This document shows positions 53,016-63,413 of a DNA stretch of 64,000 bases, piece after piece. How positions within the stretch are numbered: the first letter of the stretch is position 1; each line of letters opens with the position of its first letter. Location: NCBI GenBank assembly GCA_029547025.1, contig JAKPQA010000192.1, positions 1 through 64,000 of the forward strand. The letters are read 5' to 3'. A program made the translations under genes and the position numbers. The notes beneath the pieces are model-generated. The model had not been told where the DNA came from. It was given only the letters and a program-made list of their open reading frames with translations, and made no database searches. The stretch comes from Armatimonadota bacterium. GTDB taxonomy: Bacteria > Armatimonadota > Zipacnadia > UBA1398 > JAKPQA01.

Positions 53016-53140
53016 CGCGGCAGGCCGCCGTCGGCTCCCTGCCCGCGCGCCAAGCCCGACGGCGTACGCCGACCCGCCCTCCGCCGGCCCAGTCGGAAGC
53101 CCCAAGCCCGCCGCGGTCTCCGCTGCCCACCGCCATCTGC

Positions 53141-56100
53141 CTACGGCCCCACAGCCGCCGTCACCGCGATCAGCGCCGGCACACCGTACCGGCTGCCCTC
53201 GGGGCCGTAGGACATATCCACGCCCGTGATCTCCACGTCGGGCCGAGGATTGGCCCACTCGAACCGGTACAGCACGGCCTGGTCCCCGGTGTCACCACCC
53301 GCCAGCGGCGCTGCCCAGGCAACCGACGCGTTCGGGAGGCCCACCGGCTGTCGGCTGACCCAGTGGTCGACCTCCTGCCCGTAGCGCACGGGAACGGTCA
53401 CCGTCTCGCCGTCGGCATAGTGAACCACGTACTGGAACACCGTCGGCGGGGCATCGTCGGGCTTCGCGGCACGCCACTCCCCCGTACGGCTCATGGTGTG
53501 CAGGAAGAAGAGGGCATCCGCCTTGCCCGTGACGGGCAAGCCGGGAACGGCCTCGGCCAGCTGCCCCCTCGCGCCGGGGCCCGCGAGCATCACGCACGAT
53601 GGCAGGGGCGAGGTCTTGAAGTCGCGGATCTGGTACGGGACGCCTTCCAGTGTGACGTCGCCCACCGGGAGCTGCGACAGGTCGCGACCACCCTCATACC
53701 AGCCCCGGTCAGCCGTCAGGAACTGGTTGCACCGCTCGTTGAGCGGGATGGGCCGGAACGTGAGGTTGGCCGTGGTGAGCGCCCGACCGCCCGAGAACAC
53801 CGCGTGCAGGTTCCGCAGGAGCGTGGCAACGATCGCGGCCTTCTTCTGCCCGTTCTCGGGCACCGGCTCCGCATCCTTGGCATGGATCTGGTTCAGCACC
53901 AAGCCGCCCTGGCCCATGGGGTACTTCACCAAGCCGCCGATGTTCAGCAGCGGCTTGACGCGCTGGCTCCAGTCGTCAGGCCGGACCGCGTAGACCCACA
54001 TGTTGTCGATGCCCGTGGTCTCGCCGGGCTTGTCGAAGTCCGCCAGCTCGATGGTGATCCGGCGCGCAGCGCGCGGCTCGATGTCGAAGTCCTGCCGCTC
54101 CTCGCTCGGCTTCGTGGTGAGCACCATGGGCTCGGCGTCCTCGTCGAAGTAGAGCTTCACGCTGCCGGGAATGCAGTAGTGCGTGTTCAGCATGATCGTG
54201 AACCGGCGGATGCGCTCCTCGCGCGGCAGGGTCAGACTCACTCTCGGGTTCGCCGTGGGCATGTAGTGGATCAGCTTCCACGCATCGGCACTGGAGAAGC
54301 CATTCACGACGTTGCGGGGCCAGCCCGCCTCGGCGGCCCGCGCCGCGGCCGTATCGCCGGCCCGGGCTCCGGGGAACTCACCGAACGGCGCCACGTCCTC
54401 GAAGTCCACCACGTATGTGAACGCGTCGTCCACCAGGTACCGGTCTCCAGCCCATGGAAAGATCCGCTCTGCGGACTCCAGCGTCACATCACGCACCGTC
54501 AGCCCGAGAAGCAGTGGATCGCGGACGGCGGGAAGCGTCACCCGCTCGAGTTCGAACGGCCGGATCATGTGCTCGACGCCCACGAGTCGGTTGAAACTCC
54601 CGAGTCCCTCGGGCGTGAGCCCCCAGGCCATCAGCCATCCGCCCTTCTCGGCGAAGCTCCGGACGGCCGCGGCACTGCCGGCGAGCTCATCCAATGACTG
54701 GGGCGTAGCATCGAACACGATGACGTCATGCTTACCGTCTGCCATGGCGGCCAGCACACTGGGAGCCTCGTCGAACTGAAGGCCCGAGCCGGCCAGCATC
54801 CGGTAGGCCGGCGTGTCAGGCGACATGACGACCGCCGTGCTCCGCCGCACCGGCGCGTAGGCGGCGCAGTAGCTCACCAGGTTGTCGAACAGCCGCTGAG
54901 CCACGGGGTCGCCATCGAGCTTCTCGCCTACCACCAGCTGGCACAGCACCAGCAAGCCGTCCTCGACCGGGCACTCCAGGAGCGCCGAGCAGCCGAGCTG
55001 CTCGTCGCACTGCACCAGCGATACGGCGCCGCGCGTCGCCTTGCGGTAGGCATTGCGGTAGACGACATGGTCGCCGGACCACGTGAAGAAGTCCTGCTGC
55101 CCCAGGCCCGCGAACGCCGGATGGTCGAGATTCTCTGCGAACGCCACACGGCCGACGAAGTCCGTCGGGGTGCAGTCCGCCGGGACGGCCAGGTATCGAA
55201 GGGGGTTCTGCTGATCCAGCACCAGCACGCGCGCCCCCCGAGACGCCAGCGCCACCCAAACGGGATCCGTCGCCTCGCGGGGAGAGAGAGCATCTCTGCC
55301 GACGATGATGAGCGTCGCTTCGGGCCCGATCGCCGCGGGCGAGTCGACCTCGGTGAACGCGATGCCCATCGCGCCGAGCCGCGCTCTGACGGCCCCCTGC
55401 GGGTCGAGCACAGCAACGGCCTCGCGTGGCAGACCCGGCTTCGGGGCCGTCGAGGGGCCCAGCACGGCGACGGGCTTCACCTCGCGGAAGACCTCATTGC
55501 CGTCGCGCGCGCAGGTCAAGATGAACTCGCCCTCGGTCCGGCTGGTCGTGGCGGGCACGGTGAACTGCACCGAGAGCTCTTGCGCCCCGCCAGCGGGAAG
55601 CGAGACCATCTTCTCCTCACCGGCCACCTTCGCCCCGCCGACATGGAGCTGCCAGCCGACCGCGATGTCGCCGGCCAGGTGCGTGTTGTTGAACACCTTG
55701 AGCCGCCGCGTCACCGTGTGGGCAGACCCGAAGGTCCAGTTCCACTCCCGGCACAGTACGGCCACCGGCCGCCACGAGTTGTAGTGAAGATCGGTCTCGC
55801 CCGACGTCATCCAGAAGTGCGTTGCGGCCACGCCATGCCAGCGGTAACCCTCGGCCAGCATCTTGCACAGTCGCCCCACACCGATGCGCGTGTCGCTCCC
55901 CCAGCCGCTGAAGCACCCCTCGCCGCCAAACTGGGCGAACGCGCTGGGCGTCGACCCACGGACGTAGAACGACTCGCCCATGAAGATGGGCTTGTCGGGC
56001 ACAAGCCGCCAGATATTCCACCCGGGGTTGGTCACATGGGCCTGGTACGCTTGCTCGAGCGTGTACGCCTCATCGGGATAGCTGCGCCACGCGCTCTCCA

Positions 56101-58171
56101 TGTAGTGCACACCATTTACCGGCAGGGCGTTGGACTTGAGGCAGTTACCCCCATCGACCATTACGGGTCGGGTGGGGTCGAGGGCCATCAGCGCGTCAGC
56201 CGCCTTGGCGATCTCCGGCTCCACCGCATCGGCCTGACCCAGATTGCGTGAGTTGATGAACGTGATCTCATTCTCCATTGACCAGATCAGGATGCTGGGA
56301 TGGTTGCGCTCCTCGCGCACCCACGCCTGCATCTGCGCCACCCAGTTCTCATAGAGCGCCGGGTTGTCGCTCAGGCCGGCCAGGTAGTTCGCGCCCTGCC
56401 CGTCGAAGATGCCGCTGCGGCGAACGACGATGCCCCGCTCGTCCATCAAGTCCAGGGCTCGCTGTTTGGTCAACCCGGCGAAGCTCCGCCCCCAGAATCG
56501 CCACATGTTCTGCCCGTTGGCGCGCCAGGTGCGGATCGCAGCCTCGGGGTCCCGGTCGGTGGTCGTATCGGCGAAGAACTGCCACGGCACACCATTGACC
56601 GTGAACGAGCGCCCCGACCAACCCCACTCGCGGAAACCGAACCGGGTGGTGTGGGTATCGACAACGGTGCCGTCGGAGGAAACGCGCGTGGCGAGCTCGT
56701 AGAGGTTCGGCTCGTCCGGCCACCACAGTCTGGGGTCCGCCCACGGTTCCGCGATGTCGATCGTGGCCTCCGCCCCAGCCGGTACCACAACGGTCTCGGG
56801 AGCCCACGCCTTCGAGTCCCCGGCGCCCACCGGTGTCGCGGTGCAGGCGACCTGAACCGTCCGAGCCGATGCCGAAGGGTTCCGGAGGGTGACCTGGACG
56901 CCGAGCTCTCCGCGCGTGACCGACGGCTTCACGAACACGTCCGAGGCGTACACCGCGCCGCTGACCACCAGGCTCGGCGCCTCCAGAATGCCCGCATTCT
57001 GCGCGTACTCCTCGGCGCCGATGGGGTAGTCGAAGCCCTGGTTCACGTAGTTGCGGGAGCCCATCCAGGTCACGGGCGTGTTGAAGCTCATCCGGCAGCT
57101 GCGGCCTGTCTTCCGCTCGCTGAAGGCGTAGTAGCCATCCTTGATAACCACGGCGATCTCGTTCACGCCGCCGAACTTCACAGCCGGCGTGATGTCGCAC
57201 TCGAACAACGCGAACATCGCCTTCGTCCAGCCGCACAGCTGGCCGTTCACCAGTACGCTACCGATCATGCTCAGCGAGGGGAGCCTCAGGAACAGCGACT
57301 GGCCCGCCAGCGCCTGGGGGATGTCCACCCGGGTCCGGTAGACCAGGCGGTGACACAGCCGGAGCTCGGGGTTCGTCTCGAACTTGTTGCCTGGAACCGT
57401 GATGGCGCGCCAGAAGGCTGAGGCCTGGTCGGGAAGCGTCGTGGTCGGGCCGTTGCGGTCCGTCACCTCGTTCTCGTCGTACCGGCAGACCTGCCAAAGG
57501 CCCGACAGGTCGGTCTGGCTCCGGTTGCCTTGCCGCCCCGCCACCACGGACACGACTCGCGCGGCCGCCTCGCGGTCGCGGTCGGTCTGCCAGTCCTCAT
57601 CAGGCCGGAACCTGCCATTCGGTCGGAACGGACCCTTATGGATACACAGCAGGTCGGAGGCGTACAGGATCCTGTCCGGCTTCTCCTCGCCGTTGTCCGT
57701 GCGGGTGCCGGGCGTCAGGCGGATCTCGAGCGTATGGTTCCCCTGTGTGAGTTCCGCCGCGCCCAGCTGCAGCCACGCTACCTCGCACCACTCGGCGATC
57801 TCCATCAGGTCGGTGGTCAGCTCATCAGGCGCCACCGTGGCCCAAGCCCGGCCATCGATTCGCCACTCGAACGGCGACCGGACGAACTCAAACCCAATGC
57901 GGTTCCACACCTCATAGCGTCCCGCCGAGGGGAGGGTGAACTCGTACGCCAGCACGATGCCGCCCTGCGGGCACTGCTCCGCGACTCTCTCGGCATCGAT
58001 GCTGATGTGAAGCCAGGCTTCGCCCGAGAGGAACTGCTTGTTGCCCCAGCCGGAGCCACTCACCTCGTAGTTAGTCCGAGTCGGACTCTCGCCCTCGAGC
58101 CAGACATAGTCCTGCGCGCAGGCGCCGGCCACCATCAGCGCGGTGCAGAGCATCGTGTGGCGGATTCGCAT
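53141..58171 (-). CDS. Very large secreted GH2-type beta-glycosidase
   Basis: A 1676-residue exported protein (MRIRHTMLCTALMVAGACA). Residues about 20-175 resemble the beta-sandwich module of the hydrolase at 3.2 kb. GH2 sugar-binding and immunoglobulin-like domains follow (about 215-520), then the TIM barrel with the acid/base E635 in WSMENEITF and the nucleophile E733 in KPIFMGESFYV, 98 residues apart. The last 800 residues contain further beta-rich domains, possibly including a glutamine-amidotransferase-like fold in the 1000-1250 region, and are not clearly assigned. GH2 includes beta-galactosidase, mannosidase and glucuronidase. GGAGG lies ten nt before ATG. Confidence 0.83.
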   Translation of the reverse strand: MRIRHTMLCTALMVAGACAQDYVWLEGESPTRTNYEVSGSGWGNKQFLSGEAWLHISIDAERVAEQCPQGGIVLAYEFTLPSAGRYEVWNRIGFEFVRSPFEWRIDGRAWATVAPDELTTDLMEIAEWCEVAWLQLGAAELTQGNHTLEIRLTPGTRTDNGEEKPDRILYASDLLCIHKGPFRPNGRFRPDEDWQTDRDREAAARVVSVVAGRQGNRSQTDLSGLWQVCRYDENEVTDRNGPTTTLPDQASAFWRAITVPGNKFETNPELRLCHRLVYRTRVDIPQALAGQSLFLRLPSLSMIGSVLVNGQLCGWTKAMFALFECDITPAVKFGGVNEIAVVIKDGYYAFSERKTGRSCRMSFNTPVTWMGSRNYVNQGFDYPIGAEEYAQNAGILEAPSLVVSGAVYASDVFVKPSVTRGELGVQVTLRNPSASARTVQVACTATPVGAGDSKAWAPETVVVPAGAEATIDIAEPWADPRLWWPDEPNLYELATRVSSDGTVVDTHTTRFGFREWGWSGRSFTVNGVPWQFFADTTTDRDPEAAIRTWRANGQNMWRFWGRSFAGLTKQRALDLMDERGIVVRRSGIFDGQGANYLAGLSDNPALYENWVAQMQAWVREERNHPSILIWSMENEITFINSRNLGQADAVEPEIAKAADALMALDPTRPVMVDGGNCLKSNALPVNGVHYMESAWRSYPDEAYTLEQAYQAHVTNPGWNIWRLVPDKPIFMGESFYVRGSTPSAFAQFGGEGCFSGWGSDTRIGVGRLCKMLAEGYRWHGVAATHFWMTSGETDLHYNSWRPVAVLCREWNWTFGSAHTVTRRLKVFNNTHLAGDIAVGWQLHVGGAKVAGEEKMVSLPAGGAQELSVQFTVPATTSRTEGEFILTCARDGNEVFREVKPVAVLGPSTAPKPGLPREAVAVLDPQGAVRARLGAMGIAFTEVDSPAAIGPEATLIIVGRDALSPREATDPVWVALASRGARVLVLDQQNPLRYLAVPADCTPTDFVGRVAFAENLDHPAFAGLGQQDFFTWSGDHVVYRNAYRKATRGAVSLVQCDEQLGCSALLECPVEDGLLVLCQLVVGEKLDGDPVAQRLFDNLVSYCAAYAPVRRSTAVVMSPDTPAYRMLAGSGLQFDEAPSVLAAMADGKHDVIVFDATPQSLDELAGSAAAVRSFAEKGGWLMAWGLTPEGLGSFNRLVGVEHMIRPFELERVTLPAVRDPLLLGLTVRDVTLESAERIFPWAGDRYLVDDAFTYVVDFEDVAPFGEFPGARAGDTAAARAAEAGWPRNVVNGFSSADAWKLIHYMPTANPRVSLTLPREERIRRFTIMLNTHYCIPGSVKLYFDEDAEPMVLTTKPSEERQDFDIEPRAARRITIELADFDKPGETTGIDNMWVYAVRPDDWSQRVKPLLNIGGLVKYPMGQGGLVLNQIHAKDAEPVPENGQKKAAIVATLLRNLHAVFSGGRALTTANLTFRPIPLNERCNQFLTADRGWYEGGRDLSQLPVGDVTLEGVPYQIRDFKTSPLPSCVMLAGPGARGQLAEAVPGLPVTGKADALFFLHTMSRTGEWRAAKPDDAPPTVFQYVVHYADGETVTVPVRYGQEVDHWVSRQPVGLPNASVAWAAPLAGGDTGDQAVLYRFEWANPRPDVEITGVDMSYGPEGSRYGVPALIAVTAAVGP

Positions 58172-58410
58172 GGCGGATCGCCCTCCCGATGAAGAGAACG
58201 CCGGGAGGGCCTTCGGCGCTACGCGGAGGTGCCCCTGCCCACAGGGGGGGCATTCCTGGCGGCGCCGGCTTGTGAGCTGTCCGGGGTGCCGGGCCGCGCC
58301 CCGCGAGCGGGACGTCACGCTCCTCCGCTACCCACTCGCCCCGTCGGAGACCCGGCTGCGGTCGGCCGCGGCAGGTCCCCGCCTCCAGCCCTGCAGCCCC
58401 GAACGCGAAC

Positions 58411-58434
58411 AGCCCGGGATCGGAGCCCCGGGCT
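58411..58434 (-). terminator. Hairpin after the second SPFH gene, related to 18105-18128
   Basis: AGCCCGGG-ATCGGAGC-CCCGGGCT, a perfect 8-bp stem 32 nt after the 58467 stop. It shares 20 of 24 positions with the hairpin at 18105-18128, so this is a repeated structural element, not a chance hairpin. Confidence 0.45.
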
Positions 58435-58466
58435 GCCTACTGCCATCGGCCATCTGCCTGCCGGCC

Positions 58467-59360
58467 TCACCGCGCCTTGTCCGGCTTCACCGGTTCCGAT
58501 TGCGGCTTGAACAGGTCCGACATGTTCACGATGCTGTTCCCGCTGATGACGTACACCGGCGTTCCCGACGGCAGGTCCTCGATGTACTGGTACTCGACCA
58601 CCGATGGGTGCTCTGCCAGAGCCTGCCCGCGGATCTCGATGGCCGTCGCTTGCCCGCGGGCCTCGATGATCTTGCGGAGCTTATCCTTCTGCTCACGCTG
58701 CAGCTCATATCGCTTGCGCTGGGCACGCTGTTGCGCGATCTGCTTCTGCTCAATGGCTTGGTGATACTCGGGTGAGAACCGCACGTTGCGGATCAGTGCA
58801 TCGTCCAGCACGATGTAGTACTGCGCGAACACCTGCGACAGGCGCGTCCTGAGCGCGTCCTCGATCTCCTGGCGCTTGCTGGCGAAGACTTCCTCGGCCG
58901 TGTAGCCGGCGATGACGGACCGAGCCGTGCCGTTCGTGTTCGGCTTGACGATCTTCTCCTCGTACTCGGTTCCCACTTGCTGATGCAGCCGGTGCACCTG
59001 CTTCGGGTTGGGGTGATAGCGCACCGTCAGGTCGACGTAGACTGCCTGCGCGTCCGAGGTCTTCGCGCTGACCTCGCCGGCGCGAAGTTGTGCTTCGCCC
59101 AACTCGCTGCTCGAGAAGACATAGGTCCGGCTGCGCACCTCATAGAGCATCGGATGCTCGACGAAGGGCACCAGCAGGCTCATGCCCTCGCGCAACGTGT
59201 AGGGGCGCACCCCTCCTCGGAAGTCGCTGAACACCACTCCACGATAGCCTGCGGGAACCACGCACACCGAGGCCGCCAGCGCGATGAGGCCGACCAGCAC
59301 GGCTGCACCCACAGCCAACCGGGGAAGTGCCGGCCGGCGACCGGTGATCGTTGCGGTCAT
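58467..59360 (-). CDS. Prohibitin/HflC-like SPFH protein (second of pair)
   Basis: A 297-residue protein with an N-terminal membrane helix (PRLAVGAAVLVGLIALAASVCVV) and an SPFH/Band-7 domain (VVPAGYRGVVFSDFRGGVRPYTLREGMSLLVPFVE). A charged coiled region follows (QKQIAQQRAQRKRYELQREQ). It ends with an SDLFKPQ tail. It resembles HflC/prohibitin proteins, which bind proteases such as FtsH. Its ATG overlaps the stop of the upstream gene as ATGA, so the two SPFH proteins are probably made in equal amount and may form a heteromeric ring. Confidence 0.88.
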   Translation of the reverse strand: MTATITGRRPALPRLAVGAAVLVGLIALAASVCVVPAGYRGVVFSDFRGGVRPYTLREGMSLLVPFVEHPMLYEVRSRTYVFSSSELGEAQLRAGEVSAKTSDAQAVYVDLTVRYHPNPKQVHRLHQQVGTEYEEKIVKPNTNGTARSVIAGYTAEEVFASKRQEIEDALRTRLSQVFAQYYIVLDDALIRNVRFSPEYHQAIEQKQIAQQRAQRKRYELQREQKDKLRKIIEARGQATAIEIRGQALAEHPSVVEYQYIEDLPSGTPVYVISGNSIVNMSDLFKPQSEPVKPDKAR

Positions 59361-60430
59361 CGGGATCCCCCCTCCCGCTCAACACGAGCCGGGGCATCGG
59401 GCTTCACGTCCGGCTCCTCACCTGCGGCCCGGAGCACGGCCAGATCGTGATCGAGGCCCAGGTCCCGAAGAGTGAGATCCGGCAATGGACGCGGCGCCGG
59501 AGGCGAGAAGCCGCGTGGTGCCGATTTGATCTCGTCGAGCTCCGGTTTCGTGACGATCAGGCCCTTCACGTTAGGCGAGATCTTCTTCACGTACTCGAAC
59601 CGCATCAGCAAGGGGTTGCGCTGCAGGGCGATACCGCGCTCCCGGATCCGCTCGGCATCGCCTTCGGCCTCGACACGGAGCCGGTCGGCCTCGCCAGCCG
59701 CCTCCTGGATCCGGTAGTCCATCTGCTCGGCTTCCTGCAGTGCCCGCTGCTTCTCCTCGACCGCGGCGCGGAACTCCTCGGAGAACTCGACCTCGTCGAT
59801 GATCACGTCTTCGAGGGTCACGTACCACGGAGCGAACTTGTCGGCGAGTTGCGAGCGAATATCATTCTGAATCACGTCGCGGACCTGGCTGGTGAAGTCG
59901 CTAACTGGATGCTGCGCGCACACCATGCGCACCACGGCCCGCGACACCGGTCGGATCACCCGCTCGGCATAGTCGGGCCCCACCGTTTGGTGGAGCTTCG
60001 GGAGCGTGTCCCGCGACAGCCGGTAGCGCACGGTGATCTCTACATCGACCTTCTGACCGTCCGATGTCAGCGCCTGAAGGTGATCTTGCCCTTTGGCGGC
60101 CCCCTCTTTGGACTTACGCGTCATCGAGTATGTGCAGACCTTGGTGTCGTAGATCTGCACCTGCTGCAGCAGCGGAATACGTGAGTGGAAGCCCTCGGAC
60201 AGCGCCGTCGGCAGCACACCCCGGACCCTGTCGAACACGACACCGCCCGCGCCATAGGGCACCACCACATAGGCCCGGGCCATGAACAGGAGCAGGAAGG
60301 GGGCGGCCACCCACCACCAGCGGAACCGGACGGCACGGGTTCCCGTTGGGCTACTTCCGAAGCCGTGGATGATCCGCTCAAACCGATCCCCAAACGGCTG
60401 ACCGGGGCTCTTCCCGGCACGTGGGGGCAT
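59357..60430 (-). CDS. Prohibitin/HflK-like SPFH protein (first of pair)
   Basis: A 357-residue protein with a proline-rich N-terminus, a membrane helix (RWWWVAAPFLLLFMARAYVVV) and an SPFH domain (VPYGAGGVVFDRVRGVLPTALSEGFHSRIPL). A coiled coil (EKQRALQEAEQMDYRIQEAAG) follows, then a proline-rich acidic tail that its partner lacks. ATG at 60430 has AGGAGG nine nt upstream. It lies 90 nt behind cstA and overlaps the second SPFH gene by ATGA. Confidence 0.88.
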   Translation of the reverse strand: MPPRAGKSPGQPFGDRFERIIHGFGSSPTGTRAVRFRWWWVAAPFLLLFMARAYVVVPYGAGGVVFDRVRGVLPTALSEGFHSRIPLLQQVQIYDTKVCTYSMTRKSKEGAAKGQDHLQALTSDGQKVDVEITVRYRLSRDTLPKLHQTVGPDYAERVIRPVSRAVVRMVCAQHPVSDFTSQVRDVIQNDIRSQLADKFAPWYVTLEDVIIDEVEFSEEFRAAVEEKQRALQEAEQMDYRIQEAAGEADRLRVEAEGDAERIRERGIALQRNPLLMRFEYVKKISPNVKGLIVTKPELDEIKSAPRGFSPPAPRPLPDLTLRDLGLDHDLAVLRAAGEEPDVKPDAPARVEREGGSR

Positions 60431-60520
60431 ACACACCGACCTCCTTGATGTCCTTCGACCACGCAACCAGCCACATGTTCAGGGACGGTCGAGCCACAGC
60501 CTGGTCGCGGCAGCCTCACT

Positions 60521-62281
60521 CTATGAGGCAGGCGAATCCGCAGGCCGTCTCGCCAGGCGCCAGCGCAGCCACCCCTGGCTCGCCACCACCACCACGCCCA
60601 GCGCCAGGGCGAAGAGCAGTATGGCGGCCGCCAACAGCACGTATTTGCCTCCCGACAGGTACTTCGGCACCAGGATGCCGAGCGCGCCCAGCGTGGTGAG
60701 CAGCATGAACATGGCAGGAACCATGGTGAACCATGGAACTGTCTGACGGTTCAGCAGCCACAGCGACACGACGAGCAGGCCAAGCGCCGCGAGCAGCTGG
60801 TTGGCCGATGCGAACACCGGCCAGATCTGTTCGACCGCCCCACTGGCCGCCGTGACGAGCATGAGCGCCACCGAAAGCCCGGCGTTGAACCAGTACTGCC
60901 GGAGAAACCCGGGTGGCTTCGCGAACAGCACGCCCCACAGCTCCTCGAGCAGGTACCGGTTCAGCCGGACGGCCACATCGAGCGTCGTGACCAGGAATCC
61001 CTCCAGCATCAAGATGCCGAACACTGTCCCCAGTGCCGTCGGCACGAATCCCAGCCCCCCGTTCAGCACTCGGCCCGCCGCCAACGAGAAGGCCAGCACG
61101 GGATTCGATTTGGGACCGCCGGGCGCCGGAAACACCAAGGAACGGTACTCGGTGTGCGCCAGCGTGCTCCCCACGACCAAGATGACCACCAGCGCCATGA
61201 GCGACTCAAGCAGCATGCCGTCGAACGCGATCCGCTTGCCCGCCGGCTCTGACTCGCACTGCTTCGACGTGGTCCCCGACGAGACGAGGCTGTGGAAGCC
61301 CGAGATGGCCCCGCACGCGACGGTCACGAACATCATTGGCCAGATGGCGCCCAGTGCCGCGTTGCCCTCAGCAATGCTCACCGCCGGAAGGCGAATCTGC
61401 AGCCCGCGCATACCGCCGCAGACCAGGGCCACGACCAACCCCGCCAGCCCTGCATAGAGGAGCTGCGTGTTGATGAAGTCGCGCGGCTGCAGGACCATCC
61501 ACACTGGGATCGCGGCGGCGACCAGCACGTAGACGGAGAGGATTGCGCCCCACAGGTCCGGACTGACCGTTACCGGATGCGCCAGGCCGATGAGCACCGA
61601 GACGACACACACGACGATAGCCAGCAGGTAGGCCAGCGGCGTGGCGATCCGGCGGCGGTACAGCAGGTAGCCCATCAGCGGCGAGAGTCCCGTGATGATC
61701 AACACGGAGGTCGACGCAACGCCCCCGATGCGGCCGACCATCACGCCATCCTTCATCTCGACGCGGAGCAGCGTCTGCGACGGATCGAGCCCCAGGGCCG
61801 TGAGCGGGTAGACCGAGGTGAGGGCCGTCTTGGTCAGGTTGAGGAAGGCTGCCGTGACGAGGACGATCATCACCGTCGTGAAGCTGATGAACAACGCGAA
61901 GCCGGATCGACCCATGGTGCGTCGGGCGATCTGGGCCATGGACCGCCCGCCCTCGCGAAGGCTCGCAAACAGCGCCGTGAAGTCATGCACCGCACCGATC
62001 AAGACGCCGCCGAGGAGGACCCAAAGCAGCGACGGGGCGAAGCCGTAGATCAGCGCCATGGTGGGTCCCACGATGGGCCCCGCGCCGGCAATCGCAGAGA
62101 AGTGGTGGGCGAAGACCACGGGAGTGCGTGTCGGTACGTAGTCGCGTCCATCGTTGAGCTGACGCGCCGGAGTCGGCTGATCCGGCGACAGCCCCACCCG
62201 GCGCGACACGTACCCTCCGTAGAAATGGCTCCCCAGCCACAGCGCGCCCACACCCACAGCCAGCAACACCAGTACGTTCAT
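60521..62281 (-). CDS. cstA: CstA-family carbon starvation/peptide transporter
   Basis: A 586-residue polytopic membrane protein of the CstA family, which imports peptides or pyruvate under carbon limitation. Hallmarks are FAHHFSAIAGAGPIVGPTMA, HDFTALFASLREGG and SGTTSKQCESEP, with more than ten hydrophobic segments. It is shorter than E. coli CstA (about 700), within the known range. ATG 62281 has GGGAGG seven nt before it; the longer frame upstream is unsupported. It precedes the two SPFH genes. Confidence 0.93.
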   Translation of the reverse strand: MNVLVLLAVGVGALWLGSHFYGGYVSRRVGLSPDQPTPARQLNDGRDYVPTRTPVVFAHHFSAIAGAGPIVGPTMALIYGFAPSLLWVLLGGVLIGAVHDFTALFASLREGGRSMAQIARRTMGRSGFALFISFTTVMIVLVTAAFLNLTKTALTSVYPLTALGLDPSQTLLRVEMKDGVMVGRIGGVASTSVLIITGLSPLMGYLLYRRRIATPLAYLLAIVVCVVSVLIGLAHPVTVSPDLWGAILSVYVLVAAAIPVWMVLQPRDFINTQLLYAGLAGLVVALVCGGMRGLQIRLPAVSIAEGNAALGAIWPMMFVTVACGAISGFHSLVSSGTTSKQCESEPAGKRIAFDGMLLESLMALVVILVVGSTLAHTEYRSLVFPAPGGPKSNPVLAFSLAAGRVLNGGLGFVPTALGTVFGILMLEGFLVTTLDVAVRLNRYLLEELWGVLFAKPPGFLRQYWFNAGLSVALMLVTAASGAVEQIWPVFASANQLLAALGLLVVSLWLLNRQTVPWFTMVPAMFMLLTTLGALGILVPKYLSGGKYVLLAAAILLFALALGVVVVASQGWLRWRLARRPADSPAS

Positions 62282-62381
62282 GCCCCGGCCTCCCTGCGGC
62301 GCATGATACCAGTTCCGCGGGACAGCCACCCAGGTGGCGCGGGCTCGGGAGCGCGACGCGGGCGGCTCCGCCTCTCGGCCC

Positions 62382-63413
62382 TCACCCCGTCCGGCGGTTG
62401 CGGGCCGAGCGGTAGCCGAAGCGCAGCAGGCGGTGGTTGCCCGTATCGGCAACGTAGAAGTCACCGTTGGGCGCGAACACCATCCCCGAGGGCGAGCACA
62501 GGTTTCCGTTCGGCCCCAGCATCGGCCCGACTCGAGCCAACAGAGCGCCATCGACCGCAAACTTGAGGATGGCGTGATGCTCCGCATCCACCACCCAGAT
62601 GCTGTGGTCGGCGTCGCGGCATGCGGACACGGGCGCCCGGAGCGGGCACTGCTCCACCCCGCGGAAAACGCCCGTCACCGTGCCGGAGCCGTCGGCATGA
62701 ACCAGACGGCCATTGCCGGTGTCAGCCACGATGATCTCGCCATCAGGCCCGGCCCAGACGCCGCGTGGCGAGCGGAGACCGCCCGCACGCTCGAAAGCGT
62801 ACTGCTCCATGAACCTCCCGCGCGCATCCAGCACCTGGATCAGATGGTTCCCCGTATCGGCCACGAGCAGGTTGTTGAACCGGTCCATGCACACTGCCTC
62901 GGGGGACCGGAAACGCCCGAAGCCCTCGCCCCGCCCGCCGATGGAGCACATGTACGTGCCATCCTGGGTGAGCTTGGTGATGCGGTGGTTGCCCATCTCG
63001 AGCACGTAGATGAACAACCGGGGATCTACCACCACATCACTCGGCATCCGGAACTGCCCGGCTCCTTCGCCCACCCCACCGTAGCCGTAGGCCTCATCCC
63101 GCGGCGTGATCTTCTGGATGCGGTGGCGCATGGTGTCGGCCACATAGAGGTTCTCGGCGCCATCGATGCACAGCCCCGAGGGTGACGAGAAACGGCCGAT
63201 CTCCTGCCCGGCCTCGCCGATGGTCTCGAGCAATGCCAGCCGCCCGCCGCTGGCATGGTGGCGGGCCGTGGGGGCCGTGCTCTGCGAAGACAAGTCGTTG
63301 ATCGATGGGAGAAGGATCTCCTCCTCAACCGGCGCCTGTGGGGCCTCGGCGATCTCCAGAAAGTCGAACCGGTCGCGACGCATGCGGTCGCCGTCACTCC
63401 TCGTCTTCGACAT
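62382..63413 (-). CDS. NHL-repeat beta-propeller protein
   Basis: A 343-residue protein with about five or six NHL repeats, for example [61 protein letters not shown] and [16 protein letters not shown]. The N-terminal 50 residues are low in complexity and no signal peptide is evident. NHL propellers serve as protein-binding platforms. ATG 63413 overlaps the AAA gene end by 20 nt; ATG 63383 is an alternative. Confidence 0.85.
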   Translation of the reverse strand: MSKTRSDGDRMRRDRFDFLEIAEAPQAPVEEEILLPSINDLSSQSTAPTARHHASGGRLALLETIGEAGQEIGRFSSPSGLCIDGAENLYVADTMRHRIQKITPRDEAYGYGGVGEGAGQFRMPSDVVVDPRLFIYVLEMGNHRITKLTQDGTYMCSIGGRGEGFGRFRSPEAVCMDRFNNLLVADTGNHLIQVLDARGRFMEQYAFERAGGLRSPRGVWAGPDGEIIVADTGNGRLVHADGSGTVTGVFRGVEQCPLRAPVSACRDADHSIWVVDAEHHAILKFAVDGALLARVGPMLGPNGNLCSPSGMVFAPNGDFYVADTGNHRLLRFGYRSARNRRTG

